Shown: positions 1 through 9,944 of the stretch, in pieces
How the letters are laid out: each line of letters opens with the position of its first letter
How positions within the stretch are numbered: the stretch's first letter is position 1
Source of the DNA: Macrostomum hystrix
Lineage: Eukaryota > Platyhelminthes > Macrostomidae
Assembly (NCBI GenBank): GCA_950097015.1
Contig: CATNEN010000003.1
Span: forward strand, 8,230,501 to 8,294,500
Length of the DNA stretch: 64,000 nucleotides
Direction of reading: 5' to 3'
Program-made: the position numbers and the translations under genes
Notes under the pieces: generated by a model
Seen by the model: the letters and a program-made list of their open reading frames with translations, nothing else
The model's database searches: none
What the model was told of the DNA's origin: nothing

Positions 1-1960
1 ACTTCACGTGATATTTACAAAAAAACAAAACATATTTGTTAATATTTTAAACCACGAAAGCTAAACCACCGCGCAATTTTAAACAAAACGATAAATTGAT
101 AAAATTTGCCCTCATCAGTTGGGCATCAATCAGTTGCGTTTTTGGGCATACGGGAGATATTGGAATCAAGAACCAATAGGAGTAGTCTAAGTGACGTCTG
201 GTCCTTGTGGTTTTTGACTGGTTGACTGGTATATGCACCCATAATAGTAATTGAGATGTCGTCCCTTCTTGTCGACCATAATGCGAAAATAACGCATTTT
301 TAATCCAGATTATAATGGAATTATATGCCATTAAATGGGATTATAATTTAACATTATAATGCGTAAATAATGCATGAAAATGGGAAAAATGGGATTATAA
401 TTTGGCGTATAATGCAGAAAAATGCCTTTCCTGTCCGTACAGTGACGTGCCACTGAGAAATAAACAAGACATTTATGGCAACCTCGCAGTTCAGAATTCT
501 GTCCAGTAGTTGCTGATTACATTTTTTTAAAAAACAAATTAATTTTATCTAGGAAAAGAAAATTTTGCATATTTAGATTATTACAGATGATTGCATATTC
601 ATTGAAATATTGAACATACATAAGTATAGCAATTCGCAGATAAGCATTATAGATGAGCATTAGAATTACAATTAGAATAGGGTGTATTGGGATAATTAGC
701 ATAGAAAAACTTAATTGGTTCTATCATTTCGGTACTAATTCACTGAATTCATGTTTCCAAGGTATTAACTAATTCTAATTTCAATTATGCATAGAATGCA
801 TTCTTTCGCAGCCCACCATTGACTCGGTCTTTGTGATCATATTAAAATTAGTAAACGAAAAAGGGTAGAGCACCTCATCCCTGCCCTCTGAACAGTAGAA
901 CATCTGAACACTATCTAGTCATGTTCGGACTCTTCCAGCAGTGGGAAAACACAAAAGCAACCACGAGGCAAGTTGGAAAAAGACGCTTCCATTTTTATGC
1001 AGCGACAAGCAACATCAGACAGATGGAGGAAAACATCCTCATCGAAATTAATCGAAGAGAAAATTATAATGTTTTGAAGTGGGATATTCGATCGCAAAAA
1101 AGCAAACAATTTTTCTGACGCATGAGATAGTTGGTTCAATGAAACTTCATCGAATAAGCAATCGATCAAGCGGCACTGTTGGACAAGGCAATGGGCAACT
1201 ATTTTATCGTCAACAAAGTCACGAATAACAAAAAAATTCAAAATAATGCACTATAAATGCATTGTCTTATAACTATTTTATAGGTATAACTAATTTAGTT
1301 AGTTATTAACTATTTTAAAATGCTTTATTTTCGCATTATGGGCCACAAGGGGTGATGTAAGTCCCACAGAAATTATAAAGGTAAGTGTTCTGCGTTTAAT
1401 ACTGTAAAGTGAAAGCCAACAATATAATTACGAGTTTATACTTTCTCACTTACTTCTAATTCATTTTGCATTAATTGATAGTAAAAGTGCAATTATTTAT
1501 GTATAAAGTTAAAACACCAGAAACCGAATAGATATCTAAAAAATCATCGAATCGCAATGAGTCCCTATGGGGACAGCCACGGCTGCAGCCAAACGCCGGA
1601 AAAGTGTGATATCGACTCACGGCTTGAATTTCATGCGCATATCTTTGGTGCAAAATTATTAGCATTCACTAGCCAGAATTTTCTAAACTTATCTCTTCTA
1701 AACTATAGCTGCCTTCGCTGAAAAGCGAAAATGTCAAATAATTCTGGCTACTTATAGAGCTAATTCATACAGCGAATTGGGTTCAAAGAAACGTCACTTT
1801 GACTAATTTAAAAGCGAATTTTAATTATGTTTCCTTTCTTATAGTGTCCAGCTGGTGATGGTATTTTCTTGTCTAGACAGTGACACATAAAATTATTCAT
1901 TCATCCCTGGCTAAACTCCTATAAACTCCAATAAACTCCAATAAACTCCAGGAATATTCC
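1..1960. other. AT-rich region without a supported gene
   Basis: Only short ORFs on both strands, none with a recognisable domain. The minus-strand ORF at 915-1241 (108 codons) overlaps a plus-strand ORF and resembles nothing I know. A 10-bp motif (ataaactcca) is repeated three times at 1919-1950, just before the first lectin remnant. Confidence 0.5.
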
Positions 1961-1962
1961 AT

Positions 1963-2158
1963 AACAGTTGACACGGACCGTTAGCCATGATGAAGACCAG
2001 GCAATGATGGTGAAACATAGCGCCCCCGACTAAAAACGGCATGAGTCGAGAAAACACAATCGCACGCTGGTACTATCACAATAAGCTCTCGGACTTGTGG
2101 GAGTCATCAACTAAACCTGGCTCTGATCCTGTTCGAGTGCCTGTCTCCGTTTGACTGA
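1963..2158. pseudogene. Scrambled PAN/C-type-lectin remnant
   Basis: Two pieces of the lectin family found elsewhere in the window lie side by side in opposite orientations. At about 1965-2003 the minus strand carries a decayed copy of the conserved CQAFTMADGPCQL stretch. At about 2065-2158 the plus strand carries a decayed C-terminus: a W-Y-HNKLSDLWESST-like segment followed, after a frame slip, by the terminal C-E-C-L-S-P-F-D-stop signature. Everything between these pieces is missing and there are frame breaks, so this is a rearranged relic rather than a gene. Confidence 0.6.
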
Positions 2159-2159
2159 G

Positions 2160-3735
2160 CGCTCTCAATGGAACTATATTCCTTTAATCATTGCTTTGTT
2201 CTTTTTTTAATTAAAAGGCAGCTTTTTCGTGCATTCTTCTAAAAATGCGCAACCTATATATTTGCAACGCTTTGCTTTGAATTGAAAGATAGAATTGCAT
2301 CTGATTTAGGCCACTAATTTCTGAGCTGCTAATCGCAGAATCAGTTTGCTAAACTATTCGATTGCAAATTACGTACGAGCGTAGTTGTAATTACGTAATT
2401 ACGTAGTTGTTTTAAATTATCCAAATATTTCGTAAGTAAACTTCTTGCATGCGTCGTAGCTTATAGAACGAAAATTATTAACCTGGTCCCAGCCAATCAC
2501 AGAGCGTCACGTGCACTCAATTCTGGTGTCGTGCATCGCTGCCATTTAGTTTTTTGGCTGTCGGCGAAGCACAAGTAAATCTTGTGACAGAAAAACATTA
2601 ATTATCATAAATAAAAAATAAACAAATCGCTTTAGGATTTTGACCTGTCTCTTCTAGAAGCGAGTTTCCAGTATCGTTCGCCATTCTGAGTTATTTGCTT
2701 TACAGAGTTTAAACAGAGGAAAAAAGAAAACAATTAGAGATGACGAAAATTGTTTCTGAATCCGATTTACTGACAGTAGGCGTTGAGTAGCCGGCTTGTG
2801 TCTAATGATGTCTGCTTTCGTTTTGAATATTTGACTACACGGCAAATGATTGATCAGTTTCCAAGGCTCCATTTTTACGACGAAAACATCACACGAGAAT
2901 TGAGTGAGAATGAGTTTATTTCGAGCTCAACATACAGACCAACGTCGCACACATAGGAATGAAGAATCCAGTGTCAGTTGCAAATCACATTGTGAGCTAT
3001 GGTTTTAGGATGTTGAAGTCCTCTGCTGCATTATTTTTGTCTAGAAGCCATGCATCACTAGAGTTGCAGCAGATGATTGACAGATTGGGGAAGGGAAGCT
3101 CAGCTTCAACAGTTGAAGCTATTCTAAAAATCTCAAAGCTGGCACTAATTTTAGACAATAATCTAGCTATAGCGTCTTTTTGAAAACGAATTCCTTCACT
3201 GCAACGCAACGGACCTTGTCAAGGACATATTTAATCGAGGATTTCTTTTGTTGCCTTCAGTTATGACGTGTGATGATGAAGCCTTTTTTCGGATGAAAGG
3301 ATGAGCAACGCGCGATGCTGCCTCCATTTAAATTTTAAGAGAGTTGGCTATTGCTGTCAGTCTAACTGTTGCAATTAATATTAATACGAGCTATTATCTT
3401 CTTCTGCAATCTACGAGTATCCAATCTATTGCATCAGCGACCTTGATGTGTTTAACGTTCCGCCACTGACCCCCAGGCTAAGAAGGATAGCGAAGAGAGT
3501 AAGCTATCACAATTAGATCGCCAAGATCTAAATTTGTGATTCATGATTCCTCAGGTTAATAAAGTTGATAAGAAAGTGAATCTCTATTTTTCCGTGACGA
3601 CATTGTTTGGTGAATCTTTTTTTCATGAATTTAGGCCTGTACTAGCCTCTAGGTGGGTGTAGTCTAACCAACTTAGCATCATAAAAACGTTTTCAAATTA
3701 AGATCGAACAGCATCTCATTCGCTGAATTCGCTGA
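2160..3735. other. Intergenic region
   Basis: No supported gene. A 74-codon ORF at 2959-3183 (plus) has no recognisable domain. No tandem repeat of note. Confidence 0.5.
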
Positions 3736-3740
3736 ATTAA

Positions 3741-4505
3741 TCAATCAAATGGGTTGACGCATTCGCACAGAACAGCTCCCGGGGTGGGCGAGAAATCTCG
3801 AAAGTCGGAAAGGTTGCTGTGCGCATTCCAGCGACCGGTGGCGTTTTCATTGTCGTCTCCGTTGTACCCGTTGGGATCCCCTGTGCCCCACAGACTGCCG
3901 TCCAGGGTGATGTTGCAGCCGACCCAGTACCAACCTCCAGCTGGCTCCGGACTGCCAGGAGCTTGAAGACCGCCGAGCCAGATGGATGTGCCTCCAGCCT
4001 GGGCGTTGTAGATCTGCTCCACGCGAATCATCTCTGTGGCGTCCATCACGTCGGCCATGATCACCAGACCGCTCTCCGACTCGCACTTCTGCCTGCTCGG
4101 CCACCAGGTTCCCGTGCCGAAGTGCAGCTTGTACTTCACTCCGCACAGGTCGTCTCCGTAGCCAGTCGGACACAGCTGGCCAGCCTCGAGTCCCGGCTGC
4201 TGCTTCACAAACACCTGGCCTCTCCTGGAGCAGCTGCAGTCCCTCACTGACTTGCTGCACTTGTCGAACACGAACAGCTGACACGGACCGTCAGCCATGG
4301 TGAAGGCCTGGCAGTTTGTCATCAGAAAGCACAGCACAGAACAGCGCACGAGTGACATGGCGACTGCTTGAGTCCTGACAAACTCAGGTCGGATGCACAG
4401 GTAGCCGATTTTGGCATCGAAAGTCACCCCGGCATAGCAGGGTACCAAGGATCGATGCACCAGCAACACCACCAGCAGGAAGCTTTTGTGCTCTGAGAAT
4501 AGCAT
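3741..4505 (-). CDS. Secreted PAN/C-type-lectin-like protein, paralogue A
   Basis: Single-exon gene of 254 residues, counted from the internal ATG at 4505. I prefer this over an in-frame ATG at 4562 because it is followed at once by a hydrophobic signal peptide (FLLVVLLV) ending near CYAG. Residues ~30-100 have the cysteine spacing of a PAN/apple-like module (GYLCIRPEF, a second C-x3-C pair, CQAFTMADGPCQLF). Residues ~115-254 form a C-type-lectin-like domain: SIWLGGLQ, GGWYWVGC, LWGTGDPN, ENATGRW and the terminal LCECVNPFD. NIT, NAT and NLS are possible N-glycosylation sites. The carbohydrate motif position reads DPN rather than EPN or QPD and a canonical WND is absent, so calcium-dependent sugar binding is uncertain. 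The family role is extracellular recognition, adhesion or mucus; the ligand is unknown. A CATAAAAG TATA-like box lies at 4584-4591. Confidence 0.85.
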   Translation of the reverse strand: MLFSEHKSFLLVVLLVHRSLVPCYAGVTFDAKIGYLCIRPEFVRTQAVAMSLVRCSVLCFLMTNCQAFTMADGPCQLFVFDKCSKSVRDCSCSRRGQVFVKQQPGLEAGQLCPTGYGDDLCGVKYKLHFGTGTWWPSRQKCESESGLVIMADVMDATEMIRVEQIYNAQAGGTSIWLGGLQAPGSPEPAGGWYWVGCNITLDGSLWGTGDPNGYNGDDNENATGRWNAHSNLSDFRDFSPTPGAVLCECVNPFD

Positions 4506-4848
4506 GGCCCCTCGAAAAACAGATTGCGGACTCTTTTTTACAGGTTGAGCTAATCGTCTCAAAATATTTGAGCTTTTCTGCAGCTTTTATGCACCAAGGT
4601 ACCGGTTTTGACTAAGTGACTCAATTGTCTAAGCTGTCAATCAGTCGCGTCTTTGGAGTAGAATATGCTTGATTTTTTTAATATCTCATTGTCTTGAGCC
4701 AGGAAGCGTTGGAGGCATATTTTTAGTTCAGAGCAATCGAATAATGGAAGAGATATAAATATCCTTTCAACGAATTCGAAATACAATTCCGAGTCGCAAC
4801 TTACAAAAATCAATCTAATTGAAGCTCATTGTTCTTTGAAAAAGCACA

Positions 4849-4924
4849 ATGCATGCAAAAATAGTACTCGTTTTTGCAGCTGTCTTGTGTGGTTTATTGA
4901 TTCGATTCGATTTCTATAATGAAT
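4849..4924 (+). pseudogene. Orphan signal-peptide-like start, possible lectin remnant 5' end
   Basis: The ATG at 4849 opens a short hydrophobic leader (KIVLVFAAVLCGLLI) that runs directly into the G-rich minisatellite. A lectin CTLD scrap in the same orientation lies just beyond the array (5497-5592). I infer that these may be the two ends of one lectin copy gutted by repeat expansion. The leader itself is not clearly homologous to the other paralogues' leaders, which all differ from each other. Confidence 0.3.
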
Positions 4925-4929
4925 GGTGT

Positions 4930-5407
4930 CACCTTGGATTGGGGTGGGGCACCAGTTTGGATTGGGGTGGGGCACCAGTTTGGATTGGGGTGGGGCATCA
5001 CATTGGATTGGGGTGGGGCATCAGTTTGGATTGGGGTGGGGCATCAGTTTGGATTGGGGTGGGGCATCAGTTTGGATTGGGGTGGGGCATCAGTTTGGAT
5101 TGGGGTGGGGCATCAGTTTGGATTGGGGTGGGGCATCACCTTGGATTGGGGTGGGGCATCAGTTTGGATTGGGTGGGACATCAGTTTGGATTGGGTGGGA
5201 CATCAGTTTGGATTGGGTGGGGCATCAGTTTGGATTGGGGTGGGGCATCAGTTTGGATTGGGTGGGACATCAGTTTGGATTGGGTGGGACATCAGTTTGG
5301 ATTGGGTGGGACAACAGTTTGGATTGGGGTTGGGCATCAGTTTGGATTGGGTGGGACATCAGTTTGGATTGGGTGGGACAACAGTTTGGATTGGGGTTGG
5401 GCATCAA
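4930..5407 (+). repeat. G-rich 23/22-bp minisatellite
   Basis: About 21 tandem copies with core ttggattggggtggggcatc. The first half is mainly 23-bp units (ggggtgggg); the second half is mainly 22-bp units (gggtggga). All three plus frames stay open through the array because the unit has no stop codon and is not a multiple of three. The resulting 165-202-codon ORFs (GLGWGISLDWGGASVW-type repeats) are best read as by-products. Confidence 0.9.
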
Positions 5408-5496
5408 GGGCATTGAGCATCAGTTGCTCCGTTCGGGTGCAGCACAAAAAATGGTAAAGGGGTAAATCCCCCTTGGTAGGTCTATTGTTAATCTAT

Positions 5497-5592
5497 TGGC
5501 CGACGTGATGGACGCCACAGAGATGATTTGCGTGGAGCAGATCTACAACAACCAGGCTGGAGGCACATCCATCTGGCTCGGCGGTCTTCAGC
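5497..5592 (+). pseudogene. CTLD fragment of the lectin family
   Basis: About 95 bp encode ADVMDATEMICVEQIYNNQ and then AGGTSIWLGGLQ, matching the middle of the CTLD of paralogues A and B almost exactly. Unrelated AT-rich DNA follows. No signal peptide, PAN segment or C-terminus is attached, so it is an isolated cassette-sized fragment. Confidence 0.75.
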
Positions 5593-6504
5593 GAACTTTA
5601 TCTTGTAAATTTAAGGAAATTTGATATTCTTAAATTATCCTTTAAGGATATTTATCATGACAACTGATAAACTGTCAGTAAGACTCCTTGTATGGGTTTA
5701 TTGTCCTCCATCGTTTGATGTACTTTATTAATAATCATTAGTATAATTCCAATCCAGTCAATTCCTATTAAAATTTCTCTCAGTTTGGAATTATGTAGTA
5801 TTCCATATATTTAGCTTTCAATTATAGTGAATAAAGTCATGCCGTATGTTATCCGTATTTAGAAGTTACTAGCAAGGTATAGCACTGGAAATAAAATTAA
5901 TAAGCGTGGGAAGAAACGAGGGATGAGGAAGTTTTGGCAGAAAGACGTATAATTTAGCAGATAGCAACACTGGACTAATAAAATTGATACGACCTAATAG
6001 GAAAATGTGTAACAATAAGCTGCACAAGCAGAATGAAAAATATTTCCTACGTTTTCAAGTCCATGCAACGTCAACGATATCAAGATCAACGCCATCTAGT
6101 CAGCCTTACCTCCGCCTACATAGAATGTCGATTAGGGCTGCAGCCAATCAGTTTTTAGCTCCAACAAATGGCTATATAATTTCTCAACGCTCAGTTCACC
6201 ACTAGCGTATGGCGTATCTGCTCTTAGTGCATAATAGGATCCCGGTACCCCGCTTCGCAATGTTCGCCTGCTCAGACCAGTTGCCCAGTTGCTAAATATT
6301 CCAATTTCTCGCTGTCCGTTTAATCCCTTTTAGATAAAAAAACTCACAAGGCTCCTAAAAAGCCTCCTCAATAGAATTTATCCACAAAGCATTGTAATTT
6401 CAAAAGTTTACATTTTTTTAAGCAGCAAAAAGCTAGCTGATTGGAAGAGACATCCATTATCACAGTAGACATTACATTCATATATTATCTTTCAGTGGTT
6501 TGAA
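5593..6504. other. Upstream region of lectin paralogue B
   Basis: AT-rich, no gene supported. A TATA-like ctatataat at 6172-6180 is followed about 16 bp later by a tcagt initiator-like motif. A good splice-acceptor-like ttatctttcag ends 11 bp before the ATG of paralogue B. A 5' UTR intron or trans-splicing is therefore possible. Confidence 0.35.
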
Positions 6505-7290
6505 ATGCGGCTATTAGGGATCACTAGAACAATGTTTGAGCCGCTACCGCCGCTGCTGCTGCTGCTGCTGCTGCTCTTGCTGCATAGACGCCTGTTATCA
6601 TCCGCTGCAAACCTGAATTTCAAAAATCAACTGGGCTACCTGTGCATCCGACCTGAGTTTGTTAGAAACCAATCTGCGACATCTCTCCGACACTGCTCCA
6701 TGATGTGCTCCGAGAGGAAAAGCTGCCAGGCCTTCACCATGGCTGACGGTCCGTGTCAGCTGTTCGTGTTCGACAAGTGCAGCAAGTCGGTGAGGGACTG
6801 CAGCTGCTCCAGGAGAGGCCAGGTGTTTGTGAAGCAGCAGCCGGGACTCGAGGCTGGCCAGCTGTGTCCGACTGGCTACGGAGACGACCTGTGCGGAGTG
6901 AAGTACAAGCTGTACTTCGGCATGGGAACCTGGTGGCCGAGCAGGCAGAAGTGCGAGTCGGAGAGCGGTCTGGTGATCATGGCCGATGTGATGGACACCA
7001 CCGAGATGATTCGCGTGGAGCAGATCTACAACGCCCAGGCTGGAGGTACATCCATCTGGCTCGGCGGTCTTCAAGCTCCTGGCAGTCCGGAGCCAGCTGG
7101 AGGTTGGTACTGGGTCGGCTGCAACACCACCGTGGACGGCAGTTTTTGGGGCAGTGGCGAGCCCAACAACGACAAAAATCTAGAGAATACTGTCGGGCGC
7201 TGGTCCTCGCAGGATAAACTCACAGACTTTTTTGATTCCTCAGGCACACCTGGCGCTGTCCTGTGCGAGTGCCTGTCTCCCTTCGACTGA
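6505..7290 (+). CDS. Secreted PAN/C-type-lectin-like protein, paralogue B
   Basis: Single-exon gene of 261 residues ending in LCECLSPFD. The N-terminus has a CTG-repeat-encoded leucine run (ten L) that forms the signal-peptide core; an ATG at 6532 is an alternative start. The PAN-like module is at residues ~42-110 (GYLCIRPEFVR, HCSMMC, CQAFTMADGPCQLF, DCSC). The CTLD is at residues ~120-261 (WWPSRQKCESESGLVIMADV, SIWLGGLQ, WYWVGCN, FWGSGEPN, ENTVGRW). The GEPN at the sugar-specificity position is the EPN (mannose-type) motif of true C-type lectins, but the usual WND calcium motif is not evident. It is the cleanest copy in the window and shares 186 nearly identical bases with A, D, E and F. 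Likely extracellular; ligand unknown. Confidence 0.88.
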   Translation: MRLLGITRTMFEPLPPLLLLLLLLLLHRRLLSSAANLNFKNQLGYLCIRPEFVRNQSATSLRHCSMMCSERKSCQAFTMADGPCQLFVFDKCSKSVRDCSCSRRGQVFVKQQPGLEAGQLCPTGYGDDLCGVKYKLYFGMGTWWPSRQKCESESGLVIMADVMDTTEMIRVEQIYNAQAGGTSIWLGGLQAPGSPEPAGGWYWVGCNTTVDGSFWGSGEPNNDKNLENTVGRWSSQDKLTDFFDSSGTPGAVLCECLSPFD

Positions 7291-7556
7291 GGGAATGCAA
7301 TTTTTTCGCATCAGAAAACTTTCTGTTGCCAATTTAGTAACTGATACGAATATTATAATATAGTTGAGTTACAACGCTCGTAGAAGAATGTGACCCTGAG
7401 TATTTTGATACACAACTCCCTATGTCAACTGTCGAGAAATTGTTTTAAGTCACCGTTTTACTATCTCTTTTTTAATTGCCAAAAATATTTCAAATTCTAA
7501 GTAAAAACAGTTCCGAATGAAAATATTTACCATCTGTTTAAAACTGTCAGAGTTAA

Positions 7557-9158
7557 ATAGGGGCTGGGTCAGTCAAGGTACCATCAGATACGGCTTAACC
7601 TCGCCTTATATTTACTAGGTTGACTTAGCTGCAGGGTTGGTCAATGGACACGGCGGGGAGGCGAGGGTCGCCCATACCGCTAACCACTGTATAGGCCCAT
7701 GCTGACAGGCGATGGCGCAGGGCCGGTCAGGGTGGTCCACCGGTCCGTCCAGCAGCGTTGTCTTCCGTATGAAAGAACGTGGTTTGTCTTGTCGCCCGGA
7801 GGAACTGGACGAGCCGTGCTATATGTTGTCGGGCTGGCAAGCCTCTGGCAAACATAAAGGCGGGTTGGGCCCGAGGTAGGGCAGCCGGTCTCTATTAAAG
7901 AGAAGCAGTCAAGCACAAATAGCTAAGCATCTTCTTTGTCATATTCGCAAAAGGGGCAAAGTCGGCTCTTAAGTTCGCCCCCGAAGAAAGCAGTGCCTGG
8001 CGAGGCGTGGCCCGTTCCTGTGGCCATGAACCATCCTTTATGACGGTTCCTGTGGAGGGACTCAGCCCAGCCAATCAATGTCCCTCAGCCCAGTAATCAA
8101 TCTGGCTGTTGATGAGCGTGGCTGTTGATGAGCGGACCAGGGGTGCAGGGACCAGGAGGGAGCCAGAGCAGCCCAGCTTGGCGAGGGTGTCTGCTAGCTC
8201 GTTCACTGGGAAGCCCGCTCGCCATGGATCCAGCGCAACCTGGCCGTATTGCTAGGTGAGTTGCCGGGCACAGTCAAAGACTGTCCGGGAGCACTTGGTC
8301 GTGCGGCAAAAGGTTTGTAAGGCCGCTTAGCTGTCAGAGTGGATGACTATAGTCTCTCCTCTCGTGTTCCTGGCATTCAGCTCTGTCGCACAGGAGCTGA
8401 AAGACCGTCGAATTCTGGAAGACCGTCGAGAGCCTCTCAATATTTTTAATGTGCCGTTGATCAGGATGCAGACCCCAAAGCCGGCGAGGCAGTCCACGCC
8501 GAATAGCAGTGGACGTGGACCTCCTGGTGTCCCAATGGTCGCTAGCAGCTTCCCTCGAAGGGATGATGACTTTGCAGCGTTGGGTGAGATCAAGAGTGCG
8601 CTTTTCGCCATCAGATAAGACTTGAAGTCAGCCGCAGTCTCCCTCATCTCGAAGGCACAGATCAGCGTCAGGCAGAAGCTTGCGCTTAGACATGGCTCTT
8701 TGTGGCGTAAAGCGGACGCCGGCATCAATGAGCAGTCGGGCCGTTTTAGCTGCTTCCCTGAGGACATAATGTCCAGCGGGGAACGTTGCAAGAAAAGCGT
8801 TGAGGCCGTCATAAGGCGCAGATGATAGGGTGCTCATGGTCATGCGACATGCGCGCCCTTGCGTTCACCTGAGGGCCTCCAGGCAGGTCTTCATATGCAG
8901 GGCGCTGGCCCAGATCAAGATGCCGTACGAGACAGCTGGCCTCACCATTGCAGTGTAGATCCACCAGAGGCGTTTGGGGTGAGCCCTCAGGAAGTACCGA
9001 CGGCCCTTCGCAGCTGCGTGAGGATCGCGAAAGCGTTCGTGGCTTTGGCTTGAACGTGGGTAGACCAGTTCAGCCTATGGTCCAGTGTGATCCGTAAGCA
9101 CTTGGTTTGCTTCCAGAAGGAAATTTCCTTTCCGTAAAGCGCTCTTAGACACAGGAGC
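7557..9158 (-). mobile_element. Decayed 5'-truncated non-LTR retrotransposon (RT end, RNase H)
   Basis: Read on the minus strand from 9158 down. First comes the end of a reverse transcriptase (FWKQTKCLRITLDHRLNWSTH, then QAKATNAFAILTQLRRAVGT), typical of jockey/I/R1-type elements. An RNase H domain follows around 8330-8150: IVIHSDS, a stop where the next residue should be, AALQTF, and further on FPVNELADTLAKLG, the conserved C-terminal RNase H signature. A Cys-rich LCPFCEYDKEDA segment lies near 7950. Several stops and frameshifts break it, so it is dead. The catalytic RT motif is absent because the 5' part is missing. The upstream edge coincides with the start of lectin homology at 9160. Confidence 0.8.
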
Positions 9159-9159
9159 T

Positions 9160-9528
9160 TGGCGCCCGAGTCGAGAGAAGTGCGAGTCGGAGAGCGGTCT
9201 GGTGATCATGGCCGATGTGACCGACGCTACCGAGATGAGCCGCGTGGATCAGATCTACAGCAACAAGGCTGGAGGCATGTCCTTCTTGCTCGGTGGTCTG
9301 CAAGCTCCAGGCAGTCCGGAGCCGGATGGATGCTGGTACTGGGTTAGCTGCTACATCACTCTGGACGGCCGTTTGTGGAGCAGCGGTGAACCGGACAACA
9401 ATGCCGTCACTGGCGAGAATGTGATTGGTCGATGGTGGAGCCACACATTTTTAGCAGACTTTTCTGAGAACTCTGAGACACATGGCGGTGTGCTGTGCTG
9501 TGCGAGTGCGTCTCGCCATTTGTTTGAA
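9160..9528 (+). pseudogene. 5'-truncated lectin pseudogene, paralogue C
   Basis: Homology begins abruptly inside the CTLD (PSREKCESESG) at the border of the retroelement. It continues through VIMADVTDATEMSRVDQIY, FLLGGLQAPGSPEPDG, WYWVSC, LWSSGEPDN and ENVIGRWW. The signal peptide, PAN module and conserved core are absent. Near 9493 a 5-bp tandem duplication (gtgctgtgctgtgc instead of gtgctgtgc) shifts the frame, so the expected LCECVSPFV-stop is read as CCASASRHLF. Without those 5 bases the stop would fall at 9526-9528, as in the paralogues. A clear pseudogene, though the sequence has otherwise decayed little. Confidence 0.85.
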
Positions 9529-9628
9529 CGAACTTTGACGCAGTGTTTAAAACTGATAGTCAAGTTTACATGCTGCTGACAAAATTAGAGGCAAGTTTGT
9601 AATAGAATGAATAATTACTGATACTAAT

Positions 9629-9938
9629 TGATTACACCTGCCCCAATTTAGACAGATATGCTACCGACAGCACAGCCGCAGCTATTGCGCGGCGTATCTG
9701 CGTTCGACGTACTAAGGCTGTGTAAGGTTGTTCAGTCCATGGACTGGGTACACCACATCCAACCCTCATTTACCCCAGCTACGAGCAATGCTGGTAACAA
9801 TTTACTATCTGGGTGAACTGAAGCAATGTAGAGTAAAGTGTCTTACTAAATGACATAAATTGTTCCAGCGGAGTCGGGAATCGAACCCCCGACCTTCAAG
9901 TCGTGAGTTAGACGCTCTAACCCCAAGGCTACAACTCA
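9629..9938 (-). mobile_element. tRNA-derived SINE, family 1, copy 1
   Basis: On the minus strand a tRNA-like head (tagccttggggttagagcgt as A box, gggggttcgattcccgac as B box) is followed by aacaattt and a body that includes a perfect 14-bp palindrome, cagtccatggactg, at 9733-9746. Three further copies are at 11583, 43536 and 44046. Confidence 0.8.
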
Positions 9939-9944
9939 GTACAT

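Noticed and set aside
915-1241. 108-codon minus-strand ORF
   Set aside because: No domain or gene structure recognised; overlapped by an ORF on the other strand.
2959-3183. 74-codon plus-strand ORF
   Set aside because: No known domain, overlapped by an antisense ORF of equal length.
4849-5465. Glycine/tryptophan-rich 165-202-codon ORFs
   Set aside because: By-product of the 23/22-bp array; the same peptide appears in three overlapping frames.
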